From Dryomyza anilis (lineage: Eukaryota > Arthropoda > Insecta > Diptera > Dryomyzidae): a stretch of 64,000 nt of DNA. Below are positions 45,401 to 57,652 of this stretch, piece by piece. The translations under genes were made by a program, and so were the position numbers. The notes beneath the pieces are model-generated. The model did no database searches and was not told where the DNA came from. It saw nothing but the letters and a program-made list of their open reading frames with translations. The stretch covers positions 9,501,058 through 9,565,057 of the forward strand of contig OX638135.1 in the NCBI GenBank assembly GCA_951804985.1. Reading direction: 5' to 3'. Every line of letters starts with the position of its first letter. Position 1 is the first letter of the stretch.

Positions 45401-46117
45401 AGCCACAAAATAATAAAACAAAGTTTGTTACCACCTCACGCAGGTATTTTTAATGCGGAATTGATCGCAATCAATGCTGCAATCCAATATGCTATTCAAA
45501 AAAATGATAATAAGTTAATCTGTTCCGACAGTTTAAGCGTCCTAAATTCACTTAAAAATAAGAATAGCAAGACGAATGATTTTATTGAGCGGGAGATCAC
45601 TGCAGGATCCGACATATACATAATGCTGCTATGGATACCAAGTCACATAGGGATACTAGGCAACGAAATTGCGGACATGGAAGCCAAAAACTGCTTCAAA
45701 CTTCCTCTTATAGCAGAAACGCCTTGTTTGGACACCATATTAATAAATTACCACAGGAAAACACAACAAGAATCAGATCAACTTCGATGGAGTTCATCTA
45801 ATTTTTTTCTGTTTTTGCACAATAAAAGTATAATGAGACCCAAATACAACAACGCATATTCGTGGGATGAATGCATAAAAATAGCACGTATACGAGTTGG
45901 AACAACATTATTTAGCTCTAGGCACTACTACGATAATAGTACTGAAAAGCAATGCATCTACTGCTCAACAACACTAACTATCAAGCACATGCTTTTCGAC
46001 TGCCAAATTACCAAAACCAATCTACCAATTGATACTGTACTAGACTGCAGCAAATACGAAACATTAAATACAATTAATGATATACTTAACAAACATAATG
46101 TAATAAATGAAATTTAA
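42485..46117 (+). pseudogene. ORF2 of the I-like element: endonuclease, reverse transcriptase, RNase H (frameshifted)
   Basis: The endonuclease starts at ATG 42485 (IIIQWNIQGYTNN; ILQETHV; IVGDLNSQNTLWGS) and continues out of frame to ETHDHIPI near 43115. 43150-43500 is badly decayed. The reverse transcriptase is at 43521-44680: SEDLEKAFDRV near 44200, GIPQGSQLSVVLF near 44375, and a catalytic box reading YADN (44478-44489) rather than YADD, at a frameshift in a run of T. The thumb continues to 45102. RNase H lies within 45206-46117 with FTDGSCIGS, AELIAI, CSDSLSV and WIPSHIGILGNEIAD all kept, followed by a Cys/His tail (CIYCSTTLTIKHMLFDC). Several frameshifts and the Asn substitution make it inactive. 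Confidence 0.8.
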
Positions 46118-46134
46118 TTAATATATTTTGTAGA

Positions 46135-46198
46135 AGGTGCACAATGGTCTTGGAACCCAGCACCTCTTTGTATATTTTACAAATTTATTTGTAAAATA
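46135..46198 (+). other. 3' UTR stem-loops of the I-like element
   Basis: Two hairpins just before the TAAA tail: AGGTGC (46135-46140) pairs with GCACCT (46160-46165), and TATTTTACAAA pairs with TTTGTAAAATA around 46173-46198. Possible recognition structures for the element's reverse transcriptase; this role is inferred only from position. Confidence 0.45.
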
Positions 46199-46237
46199 TT
46201 GTAATAAATAAATAAATAAATAAATAAATTAATTTCA

Positions 46238-47539
46238 ACAGTTTTTTTTAATTTCAAAAATACTAAAAACGTAAAAATCGGATTATAAATCGTCGTTATA
46301 GAACTAAAAGTCATCAAATAAATTTTGTTTCAATATCGATTTTTTTTTGTTAATAACTTCTTCAATTATAATTTGAAACAATCATAACCTTTTAGCGCAG
46401 TGTCGAATGGACATACTTAAAAACTATATTTTGTGAATAATTGATTTTTAATTATGAAAAATACACACATCTTAAACTATGAATTGGCGAACTTTTATCA
46501 AACTTTCATAAATCACAAAGAAGATATGCAAAAAAATATGTATATTTTTAAAAAACTAAATTCAAAATCATCTATTTGGAAATTTATTCTATACAAAAAT
46601 TCTAAAAAAAGTCGTTTTTTTTTAAGTCGAATTATTAAAGTTGTTTAAAATTGTCTGTGGTTATGCGCCTATAATGTTTAAATTCGATTTAATATTGATA
46701 CCCCGAGACAAAATTTATGTCATTTTTCAGGAATATTTCCGGCCAACACACAGATAAATGGAATATTATGCGAAGTGTTTAGCAGGTTGTAAAATTTTGT
46801 GGAATTTTTATGACAGATTCACGGCATAATTTGGGATCGGACAGTTCGGGCAGACAGCTTGTGATACAAACTCCGCTTATCTCTTTTTAAAATAAGTCGA
46901 AAAAAGGTTTCTAAACTGTCTCGACATTGCCTAAAATTTTTGTCTTGGGACATTTTGATATAGATCTCAAAACACTTAAAACTCGAATTGTGTATTCTTC
47001 AGAATCTTTGTCAAAATACAATGGCGCATATTCGTAGACAATTTAAAGTCAACTTTAAAATAAAAGTTACCCGATATTTTGGGCAATTTTAACGAAGATT
47101 AAAATGTCAAAAAGTTTTTTTTAAGTCGCAAAATTTAAAAAAAAGCGAACAATTACAAAGGTAAGTTACAGAATATTAGTAATCTGGAAATAGTTAGTAA
47201 TTTTTACACAAAGGCGCAATGTAGAGAGAAAAGTTCAAAAAGGCGTAAACTATTCAAATAACAACCAAAATTAAAGCAGCGCATAACTTACAGTATTTTA
47301 TCGTCTTTACAAGCGCAAAATTATCAAAACAAACCAAAAATGAATATGACGCATATTTACTCTGTAAATTAATTGTGTTTTTGTTTTTTTTGAAAATTTG
47401 CGCCTTTTTCTATATTTTGCGATTTTTTTAAAAGCCGCAAATATTCTGCATTTTAAGCACTTTTTCCATTTTGTGTTTATTTTTTTGAAAATTTAGCGCG
47501 TTTCTCTGTAGTTACCGGTCTTTTAAAAAGGCCTAAAAA
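46238..47539. other. AT-rich intergenic with worn repeats
   Basis: No gene recognised. TCGTCGTTATAGAACTAAAAGTC near 46291 resembles the terminus of the small inverted-repeat element at 50860. GGTTATGCGCC near 46660 resembles the GCGTAACTATAG motif found around 54270. From about 47200, increasingly clear GCGCAAA/TTTGCGCC pieces lead into the 92-bp array. Confidence 0.4.
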
Positions 47540-48420
47540 ATCTGAAATTTTGCGCCTTTTACTATATTCTGTAGAGGCGCAAAAATTTTGTAAATTAGGC
47601 GCATTTGCAATTTTATGCTTTTTAGAAAATGTTGCGCCTTTCTGTATATTTCGCGCCCTTCTATAGAGGTGCAAACATTTTGTAAATAAGGCGCATTTGA
47701 AATTATATGCTTTTTAGAAAATTTTGCGCCTTTCTGTATATTTTGCGCCCTTCTACAGAGGCGCAAACATTTTGTAAATAAGGCACGTTTGAAATTTTAT
47801 ACTTTTTAGAAAATTTTGCGCCTTTCTGTATATTTTGCGCCCTTCTAGAGGCGCAAACATTTTGTAAATAAGGCGCATTTGAAATTTTATGCTTTTTAGA
47901 AAATTTTGCGCCTTTCTGTATATTTTGCGCCCTTCTACAGAGGCGCAAACATTTTGTAAATAAGGCGCATTTGAAAATTTAAGCTTATTAGAAAATCTTG
48001 AGCCTTTCTGTGTATTTTGCGCCCTTCTATAGATGCGCAAACATTTTGTAAATAAGACGCATTTGCAATTTTATGCTTTTTTGAAAATTTTGCGCCTTTA
48101 TCTATATTTTGCGCCCTTCTATAGAGGCGCAAAAATTTTATAAATTAGGCGCATTTGCAATTGTATGCTTTTTTGAGAATTTTGCGCCTTTCTCTATATT
48201 TTGCGCCCTTCTATAGAGGCGCAAACATTTTGTAAATAAGGCGCATTTGCATTTTTATGCTTTTTTAAAAATGTTGCGCCTTTCTCTATATTTTGCGCCC
48301 TTCTGTAGAGGTGCAAAATTTGTAATTTTATGATTTTTTGCAAATGTTTCGCCTTTCTCTATAGTTTCCGCTCATTTAAAAAGGCGCAAAATTCTGAATA
48401 TTAGGCGCATTTTTTTCATG
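47540..48420. repeat. 92-bp minisatellite array
   Basis: About nine to ten tandem units. The motif GCGCCCTTCTATAGAGGCGC recurs at 47653, 47745, 47837, 47927, 48019, 48111, 48203 and 48295, giving a period of 92 (once 90). The motif can fold on itself (GCGCC facing GGCGC). Lysine-rich reading frames across the array are by-products of the repeat. Confidence 0.85.
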
Positions 48421-48679
48421 TTGTGTTTTTTTGAAAATTTGTTTGAAAAATTCAAAAGTGCGCCTTTTTTTTTGGGGGTGGGGGTTGGGTTGGGTGTGAT
48501 CGCCCCCATCAACCCCCCCCCCCCCCCTGGATCCGCGCTTGACTTGTATGCTTGTATGTAATAATTGAAGTATATAAGAATGTATAACATTAAGATTTTT
48601 AAATTTCTATAGTAGAAATATATGTGCTGCGGAAAAAAATTCCCATAAACGAGTATGAACTCTGGGGAATACACATCGA
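48421..48679. other. Spacer with C-run, nothing recognised
   Basis: Contains a run of C ending in CTGGATCCGCGCTTG (48507-48541). GGATCCGC next to a C run is seen at the ends of some insect repeats, but no element could be delimited here. Confidence 0.35.
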
Positions 48680-48905
48680 TGTTGAAAACTAACCTCCTTC
48701 CGTATTTAGAGAGAAATAATACTGAAAATATGATATTTCAGCAAAATAATTCTATTTTAGATATGAGCAATGGGAAGTGAAGGTTTTGCATTGGCCAGCC
48801 TACTCCACAGACCTGAATCCAATAGAAAATATCTCAGAAATGATGTTCCGAAAAATATTTGTTGAAAAAAATTTCACTTTTAAAAATGAATGTGATTGAA
48901 TCTGG
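48680..48905 (+). pseudogene. Tc1-family transposase C-terminal remnant
   Basis: Two frames joined by one shift near 48775. The first has NLLPYLERNNTENMIFQQNNS, where the second catalytic Asp of the usual QQDN has become Asn. The second has VLHWPAYSTDLNPIENISEM, the conserved WPxxSPDLNPIE block with the third acidic residue. The fragment ends about 40 bp before the second hAT-like copy. It is complementary in content to the N-terminal remnant at 35930-36420, but a common origin is unproven. Confidence 0.75.
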
Positions 48906-48947
48906 GGAGTCAATTGGTGAAAAAGTGCGAATAAGCTTAGTTAATAG

Positions 48948-51595
48948 CAAGGATTGAAACCGTAACCGAAACCGATATCCGTTTAAAACCGTTTCATTTT
49001 TAAAACCGAAACCGAAACCGTTATACGAAAATCAGAAATAAACCGATATCCAAAACCGATATAAACGGTTTCGGTTTTATACCGGTTTAAAACGGTTTTT
49101 AAAAAGTATACAAAAAACCAGAAAAATATATATTAATTTATATAGAAGATCTTAAGTAAAATTTCATTGATTAAAATTTGGAGTTCCCAAAATAAACATT
49201 TGTGGTTGTACAAAAATTCACATGTTGTTTTTTGAGAAACGATATTTCCAAAACAACGGTATTTGGTCTAAAATTTGTTTTTTGTTTCATTAATCGAATT
49301 AACAACAAAACACCACAACTCCAAGCAAAATTTGTACGTTAAAAAATGATTAAAATTTTAATAATATGGGTTTTTTATTTATTTTATTAGTAAAATATAT
49401 AGGGAGCTTGAGGTAAAGTGGAACAAGTTTTGAAAAGTTCATTTGAATATTTTTTAAATTCTTTTAAAGGATCTATTCAATAGAATACCATTTATAAGTC
49501 TTCTAATGGATGCTCCATTTCGGACATAAACAAAACAATGTAATGCAAAAAAAAAAAAAAAATAAAAAAGGTTCAAATTATTAACATCTCAGTAACTATT
49601 GAAGGAAATACGAAAAATAAAGTGCAAGTTAGACAAGTATAAAAATTTCAAGTATAAGGCAGATATTTGTTTACATTAGTGATGATTAAAAATTTCTTGT
49701 TCTTGCATTTTTTTTTGCAAGAACAAAAGCGAGAACAAAATCGAGATTTTGCTAGAAAAAGAACAAGAGCAAGTGCAAGACTAAGACTGCAAGAAAAGAA
49801 AGACTCTTGCATTTTTTATGATTTTAATGTATTTATTATGTTTTTAAGGTAATAATGATATACAAAAGTATTCATGATATTACTAAATATTGAACAATAA
49901 GTAACAATGGAAAGCGTGCAAAATATTTATGAACGTGAACATTAATGAAGATGTATGTTTTTTTTTGTTTTTGTCGAATAATAAAGAATATAAGCATCTT
50001 AAAAATAAGGCCTGTGAAGCACTTTTGAAGCGGTAAATAGCTTTAAAATTGATTCAAAAGTCGCTTCAAAAAGATTTAATAGACAAAACAATGTTTTTTT
50101 CTCTTTTCTTCGCTACGCAAGTTCGTACATCGATTGTGCATATGCACTGTGCTTATGCACATTATTATTTTTGTTTTACTTTTATATATAGTTTTTTTGT
50201 TAATTGTAAAATCATGAAGTAATAAAAAAATAATACATGAACATTTTCACAGTGTGATATATTTAGCTGATATATTGCTGTTTGTGTTTTTTTTTTCACA
50301 AATCCGCTGATTCGTTTGAAAGTGCAACAACAAAAATGCGAACAAAGCAGCATCCAAGCTTTTGATAGAATTTTGGCGGGGAATTTTTTGTACCACAAAG
50401 AGAACTCATTGTTGCCAACTAGAGTGCTGTACTAGATACATACATGTAGTGTGGTGCCGTGCGTCTGTCCGTTGTCATGCGACTGTCTGTTGTCATGCGA
50501 CTGTCTGTTGTTATGCGTCTGTCCGTTGTCATGCGTGTGTCTGTTGTCATGCGTCTGTTTGTTGCCATGCGATGATACAGGAAAGCAACGAAGAGTTGTC
50601 GTTGTGAAAGTGTATGTATACGTAATCGTTATTGTTATATTCTCTTCTTTCTGTTAGTATTCGCTTTGTAGCGTTTGTGTTCGCATGATGTTCGCAAAGA
50701 AAAATGTTACTCTGCAACATATTATTTGAGTTCTCTTGACATACGGTACGTGTAGCATACGGATTTTTTTAATGTGTGACGAAAACAGAAATATGCTTAT
50801 ACGAAATATTCCTTATATTTATTGTATATGTATATCGTATACTGTATATCGTCGTTGTAGAACGAAAAGTCACCAAATACATTTTTATGAAAAACTTAAT
50901 TTTCGAGTTTGTTGATTAATATTATAAAAAGTAATTGATGCATTTTTAAAGTTGAAATATCAATTGATAGATTTACATTTTTTTATCATGTGGTAAAAAA
51001 AATGGAGATCATCGATTAAAAATTGACAGATACATAAAGATGTTTGTAAAAAATATTTAGCATTTTGAAAATGTATTTGGTGATTTTTCGTTCATATTAT
51101 TATGGCCTTGACATTTTGAATTGTCTTGTCAACATCACTTGTTCTATACAAATATTTTTTATTTGTTAATTCTTGTTAAAATATAATTCAAATTTTTATG
51201 TTATTGAATATTTTTTTTGTTAGTATAATGTTGAAGAAATTGTAATATGGAAAATAAGTAACTTAAATACAATTAGTGTTCAAATTCTATTCGTTTTCAT
51301 AATTAATATGCAGTTTAAGATATTTGTCTTCGATCTTTATTTAAAATTTAAAAGATTAAGATTAACATTTCTTGCCTTGCTCTTGCAAATGATCATCACT
51401 TGTTTACATATATTGCAATTCACAGAATTGTTGAAATTTAATTTCTTTGGCTTTTATGGATGAAAATTGTATAAAATTCATATTCTTTTCAATTCAGATC
51501 ATATATCAGGTGAAGTCAAAATGTTGCTTTTCATTGGTTTGTGGTCACGAAATTTTAAATTAATTTTTTTTCAAGTACGTGAAGTTAAATAATTC
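48948..51595. mobile_element. hAT-like element, second copy, right end missing
   Basis: Begins CAAGGATTGAAACCG like the element at 38286 and has the same ACCGAAACC-rich left arm. It shares long internal stretches (for example CTTAAAAATAAGGCCTGTGA near 50000 and TGCTTTTCATTGGTTTGTGG near 51530). It has about 0.85 kb extra at roughly 49115-49980 and a small nested element at 50860-51093. It stops near 51595 without the right arm or terminal repeat, so it is truncated. Confidence 0.75.
50860..51093. mobile_element. Small inverted-repeat element (MITE-like) nested in the hAT copy
   Basis: Left end GAACGAAAAGTCACCAAATA (from 50860) and right end complementary, GTATTTGGTGATTTTTCGTTC (to 51093). 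It interrupts sequence that is continuous in the first hAT copy near 39430. A similar left end occurs at about 46300. Confidence 0.65.
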
Positions 51596-51649
51596 GCGAA
51601 TTTAGCGAATACACAAACCATAATTTTTTAACGGAGGCACTGTTAAATA

Positions 51650-53910
51650 AATATACTGACTGCCATATGGAGTGTACTATGATGAAATGACCACTGTTTT
51701 CAGTCCAGGAGGCCTGTACGCTAACTTCTCATATGTCATTTGAAGGGTACTGACTTTTACTTTCCAACGAAACTGTCCGCTAGTAAAAAGCTATACGTTT
51801 GGTATTTTTAATTAATTTTTGAAAAATTGAAAAAGTTTACATGATGAAGTGGCCACTGGCCAGTCCAGGAGGCCTGTGCGCTAACTTCTCATATGTCATT
51901 CGAAAAGTATTAACACTATCCGCTAGTAAAAAGCTATACGTTTGGTATTTTTAACTATTTTTTGAAAATTTAAAAAATTTACACTAATTCGCGATAAATA
52001 ACAGAGCGGTTAATTGCATTGTATACTGAAAATAAAAATCATAGTATGATGAAGTGGCCACTGGCCAGTCCAGGAGGCCTGTGCGCTAACTTCTTATATG
52101 TCATTCGAAAGGTAATGACTTGTACTTTCCAACGACACTATCTGCTAATCAAAAGCTATACGTTTGGTATTTTTAACAATTTTTTGAAAAAATGTCTTTT
52201 TTGGATGAAAAATCGAACATGATGAAGTGGCCACTGGCCAGTCCAAAAGGCCTGTGCGCTAACTTCTTATATGTCATTCGAAAGGTAATGACATGTACTT
52301 TCCAGGGACACTATCCGCTAATCAAAAGCTATACGTTTGGTATTTTTAACAATTTTTTGAAAAAATGTCTTTTTTGGATGAAAAATCGAACATGATGAAG
52401 TGGCCACTGGCCAGTCCAGGAGGCATCTGCGCTAACTTCTTATATGTCATTCGAAAGGTAATGACTTGTACTTTCCAACGACACTATCCGCTAATCAAAA
52501 GCTATACGTTTGGTATTTTTAACAATTTTTTGAAAAAATGTCTTTTTTGGATGAAAAATCGAACATGATGAAGTGGCCACTGGCCAGTCCAGGAGGACTG
52601 TGCGCTAACTTCTTATATGTCATTCGAAAGGTAATGACATGTACTTTCCAGGGACACTATCCGCTAATCAAACGCTATACGTTTGGTATTTTTAACAATT
52701 TTTTGAAATAATGTCTTTTTTGGATGAAAAATCTAACATGATGAAGTGGCCAGTCCAGGAGGCCTGTGCGCTAACTTCTTATATGTCATTCGAAAGGTAA
52801 TGACTTGTACTTTCCAACGACACTATCCGCGAATCAAAAGCTATACGTTTGGTATTTTTAACTATTTTTTGAAAAATTTAAATAATTTAGACTAAATGAT
52901 CTTAGAACACAGGGATGAGTTTCAATGTTAAAAATTCGCGATAATTAACAGAGCGGTTATTTGCATTGTATACCGAAAATAAAAATCATAGTATGATGAA
53001 GTGGCCACTGGCTACTCCAGGAGGCCTGTGCGCTAACTCCTTATATGTCATTCGAAAGGTACTGACTTGTACTTTCCGACAACACTATCCGCTAGTCAAA
53101 AGTTATACGTTTGGTATTTTTAACAATTTTTTAAAAAATTGTTTTTTTTGGATGAAAAATCGAACATGATGAAGTGGCCACTGGCCAATCCAGTAGGCCT
53201 GTGCGCTAACTTCTTATATGTCATTCGAAAGGTAATGACATGTACTTTCCAGGGACACTATCCGCTAATCAAAAGCTATACGTTTGGTATTTTTAACAAT
53301 TTTTTGAAATAATGTCTTTGTTGGATGAAAAATCTAACATGATGAAGTGGCCACTGGCCAGTCCAGGAGGCCTGTGCGCTAACTTCTTATATGTCAATCG
53401 AAAGGTAATGGCTTGCACTTTCCAACGACACTATCCGCTAATCAAAAGCTATACGTTTGGTATTTTTAACTATTTTTTGAAAAATTTAAATAATTTAGAC
53501 TAAATGATCTTAGAACACAGGGATGAGTTTCAATGTTAAAAATTCGCGATAATTAACAGAGCGGTTATTTGCATTGTATACTGAAAATAAAAATCATAGT
53601 ATGATGAAGTGGCCACTGGCTACTCCAGGAGGCCTGTGCGCTAACTTCTTATATGTCATTCGAAAGGTACTGACTTGTACTTTCCGACAACACTATCCGC
53701 TAGTCAAAAGTTATACGTTTGGTATTTTTAACAATTTTTTAAAAAATTGTTTTTTTTGGATGAAAAATCGAACATGATGAAGTGGCCACTGGCTAATCCA
53801 GTAGGCCTGTGCGCTAACTTCTCATATGTCATTCGAAAGGTATTGACTTGTACTTTCCAACGACACTATCCGCTAGTACAAAGCTATACGTTTGGTATTT
53901 TTCCTGGACT
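51650..53910. repeat. 173-bp satellite array with higher-order structure
   Basis: About twelve units share GATGAAGTGGCCACTGGCCA, GGCCTGTGCGCTAACTTC and GCTATACGTTTGGTATTTTT. Unit starts at 52048, 52221, 52394, 52567 and 52740 are spaced by exactly 173. Then 52995, 53168, 53341, 53604 and 53777 give 173, 173 and 263, a 609-bp higher-order period created by a spacer (ATTCGCGATAATTAACAGAG region). Older units at 51681 and 51844 are more diverged. The repeated 67-codon frames are a by-product. Confidence 0.85.
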
Positions 53911-55461
53911 GTCTAACTTACAATAATGTGTCATTTTGTGATATTTATTAAAATGCGTCTATAGTTATGCACCACTATGAAAACATACTTTTATTTACCA
54001 CGGTTACAAAAACAAAGATAATTGGAGAATTTCTATCAAGAAATACTTTTTTTTGCATGAGCTTTTAAACACAGCATCTCAGAATTTGATGAAATTTGTA
54101 AACATGGTGAAATAACAGAAACAAAAAATGATATTGGAAAATTTTCAGATTTCTAGATGGTGTGGTTTCAGCGATTTGGTGCTTTACAATTTGAAAACTC
54201 AATTGAACGTAACTTAAGCAATAGTGAAGCGAATTTAAATACTAAGATCTAGTTTTTAATATAATGGCCCGTAACTATAGTTAAAATTAACCTGGGGCTT
54301 ATAATTAATTATGGATTTTTTTACGGTTTTTACTATAGTTACGCACCAATAAATTTACAGAAGATGGACTATATTATCTATACCAGTTCTACAAATATTC
54401 TCATTTTATGAATTTTAAAAAATAATTCATATTTGTTTACATTAAAAAATGCTGTTATAAAATAAAAATGTTTTTTTCGCGGAATAAATATCTTTTTATT
54501 TTATTATTTAATACAGGATTTTTCTATAATTTAATAGACCATGATATGGGATCTCAATTTTTGCAACGGAAAAAAATGTAGTTTGATCCCATTTCATGAT
54601 CTATGAGAGGATTATAGAAAAAAATTGGAGGTATTAAAAAAAAAAAAATAAAAGTTCACTTTCCACGAAATAAAGTTTTTATTTTTTAACTGCATTTTGA
54701 ATATAAAATAAGAATTATTTTCGGGAGAACTTTACTTTATAGGGCCGGTCTCAAAAAATTAAAAAATATTGTCACGCCTACTAAAGAGGCGGAGAGTGTC
54801 GAAAAACAACAAATTTTTGTCGCCCGCCCCCTTGGAACCGCCCATAAATCGAAAACCGACCGAGGTCATAAGTGGATTTTGAATTATTACAAAGTGGGCG
54901 GGGTAAAAAAAAACGGTCACGATGCAGACCTTAAAAATAAAAAAGTGACTTCACGTGGTCACGTGGTATCCCTTAAAAATAAAAACCTGTTTTTATTTAA
55001 ACTGAAATTCCAGGATAAAGGGAGTGACAAAATAAAAAATTCAAAATTCTTGAAATATACACTTATGGCCTGGAAATTTCGGATACACTGAGAAAAAAAT
55101 TATTTTTTCTTCAATAAAATTTAATATGGGCATTGTAAATTTAGTTAACCAACGTGATAAAAAACACCTTCTTGTACACCTAGTTAATTGGTATGATTAA
55201 AAGCGTCGCAGAATTTTTTTTTTTCGAAAAAATCGCCCGATTTTCTGAAATAGCTGCTATCCGTACAAAATATAAAAAGTTAACGAATGTTGGAAGTTTA
55301 CACTTTACCTTTGACCAAAATAAAAAATTTTAACCTTGTGAATGCTTCTTGGGAAATGCCATTTCAATTCACGCAAATAAATCCCCATGTGTTTATGTAT
55401 AACAAAAATATAAGCATATTTCTTCGTATATTTCAGACATATTTCAGTTTTCGTTGGTACT
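53911..55461. other. AT-rich intergenic with two small hairpins
   Basis: No gene recognised. Contains an 82-bp inverted repeat at 54266-54347 (GGCCCGTAACTATAG facing CTATAGTTACGCACC) and a 105-bp inverted repeat at 54522-54626. A GC-richer stretch at 54770-54960 (CGCCTACTAAAGAGGCGGAG; TCACGTGGTCACGTGG) has no convincing coding frame. Confidence 0.4.
54522..54626. repeat. Short inverted repeat
   Basis: TTTTTCTATAATTTAATAGACCATGATATGGGATC (described as arms of about 35 bp) faces GATCCCATTTCATGATCTATG...TTATAGAAAAA, with a spacer of about 30 bp. No target duplication identified. Confidence 0.55.
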
Positions 55462-56422
55462 AGAGATGGGCACGTGAGCTGATTTTAGCGTGATTAACGC
55501 GTGATGAAATCTTAATGTACTCACGTGATTGTGAGTACATTCATGAAAGAAAGTGAGTGATAAGAAAGTTTCTTCATGAAAGAAATTTTCTTATCACTCA
55601 CGCAGTTTTTTGTTCTACAATCACGTCCGTAAATTTAGTTTCAAGAACAATCACGCGTGATACACGTGAATCACGCTAATCTCACGATTTTAAATTCTGC
55701 GGAATATTCTACTCAAGCAAACTCACTCACTCAAATCATTTTTTACTCTTCACTAACTAAAAGTGAAAATATAATATCCTGGGATTGAAATTATCAACAC
55801 GTGATAGAAAATATTTCTTTTCAGAGTTTACTTTGATGAAAGCATCGCCGGTCGGTCTTGGTTCTTCTGCGAAGAAGTCTCAAGTCGTTGTACAATTTTA
55901 CCTTCGAATGATTTATAAAGACAATGGCGATGTATAAGCAGGATACTGTTTTATGTCTAGAATAAATAAAAATGCATTTGATTTCTTTAATTTCAATTTA
56001 ATAAAAATTACTCCGTGAATTCTAATGGAGTACCTTTTCCAAATATTCATCAACTATCTTCCTATTTGTAAGATGTTTAATTGATGGTTGCTATAAATAA
56101 TCGTATATTTTAAAGATATTTGCCAGTAATATTTAGCGAATTTGTCTCAAAGATGGTTGTCTCAAAGATGATCTAAATAATTTGTAAATAACTTGATATT
56201 TAGGGCTGTGATGTTTCTGGTAATTATCTTTGTTTTCTTAGTGTATACATGTTTGGTTCGTCGATGTCAATAATTCAGGGGTCATTCTATGACTCCGAAA
56301 AATAAGAAAATGTCAAATAAAAATATGTCTAATTTTGCACGAAGTTTAAGATACATGTTGTTTAATATTACTAATTAATATTATTAATTAATCAAAAAAA
56401 ATGTGCTTTGTAACCAATTACA

Positions 56423-56550
<128 letters not shown>

Positions 56551-57410
56551 CACGAGGCGCCTCTTGTTGTTTTAAATTGGAAATGAACAATTAATTAGTC
56601 ATTAAAGTCAATGTAAAAGCATAAAAAGAAATATGTTAATATCTCTAATATCTCCAATTCATAGAGATAACATTTTACATAGTGATGCTTTTTGAGATTA
56701 TGAAAATTTAAGTATTGCGTAAAATCTAAAGTTTTCAAAAAATTTTAATGCGCCTCACTTTTTTGTTTAAAACATTGACCAAACTTACGAATATTGAATA
56801 TTTTGTTTTTTTTCGTGCAGTACTGTGGATGTGCCTCAATGAAATATGTATTGACAAAAATGTCGCGATTTCACCATAAAAGGAGTTAAGATAGAAATTT
56901 TTGATTGCAATCTATTATTTCAACCGAAACCATCATACGTTGATGCTTAAAATCCTATAAAACATTACTAATTTTTATTGTAACATAAAAATTAGCAAAA
57001 AAAAATAATAAAATTTTGCACAATTTTCAAAAAGTCCATAAAATTTTTGCATTTGAAAATTTTTATATGCGCTACTGATTTTGTGATAGCAATTAATAAA
57101 AAAAAACTCAGTTCACGCAATACATTAGACTATTTCAAATAATAATGGGAATGTGCCACGCGAAAAACTGCTGTTTTGAAGTGATCGTACTCTTTTGATC
57201 ATGATTGATGGCACATTAAAGAGATATAGGTCATACAGTGAAAATTTATAACAGCTTTCAACTAATATTTTCAAATTAAAATTTCATTGAGGGGCGTACG
57301 TGCCCTGGCCAAAAAACACAAGATATTTTGAAAATGGGTGAAAAAATGGTTTCAATTTTGCATCACCATATATCAATATATCAAATTATACTATACAAAT
57401 TAAACATATA

Positions 57411-57652
57411 GTAGCCGCGGTAGCTCAGTGGTTAGTGCGTTGAACTGCGAGCCGAAAGGTCCCCGGTTCAAGCCTGGACTGGGGCTACCAACATCTTTTC
57501 ATAGAAACATTTTTCTATACCGCGCTACATCTCGGCAGAAAATGTTGGTCACACCACTTTGAGTACATATATAACACACACAGCTCAAAATGGTGAGAGA
57601 GCTCGGCCTAAGTTCTTATACAACTGTAGTGCCAAACTATTATTATTATTAT
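57411..57652 (+). mobile_element. tRNA-derived SINE, copy 2, with target duplication
   Basis: Same family, with the A box GGTAGCTCAGTGG intact and a roughly 75-bp deletion in the body. Perfect 13-bp target duplication AATTAAACATATA at 57398-57410 and 57653-57665. ATT-repeat tail. The clean duplication indicates LINE-mediated insertion. Confidence 0.85.

Larger units (their letters stand above)
40797..46225 (+). mobile_element. I-like non-LTR retrotransposon, full length but frameshifted
   Basis: 5.43 kb, bounded by a perfect 12-bp target duplication AAATTAATTTCA (40785-40796 and 46226-46237), so the 5' end GTCTCTCTCTGGC is intact. Contents: 5' UTR of 176 bp, gag-like ORF1 with three zinc knuckles, ORF2 with endonuclease, reverse transcriptase and RNase H, and a 3' tail of TAAA repeats. 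RNase H plus the three-knuckle ORF1 and simple-repeat tail fit the I group, whose D. melanogaster member is also about 5.4 kb. Confidence 0.85.

Noticed and set aside
47477..48132. Overlapping Lys-rich frames (RRAQNIQKGAKFSKKH type)
   Set aside because: Direct consequence of the 92-bp minisatellite.
51650..53910. CRISPR-like regular repeats, or a repeated 67-residue protein
   Set aside because: The whole 173-bp unit is repeated with no unique spacers, and this is a eukaryotic satellite. The frames differ from unit to unit because 173 is not a multiple of three.
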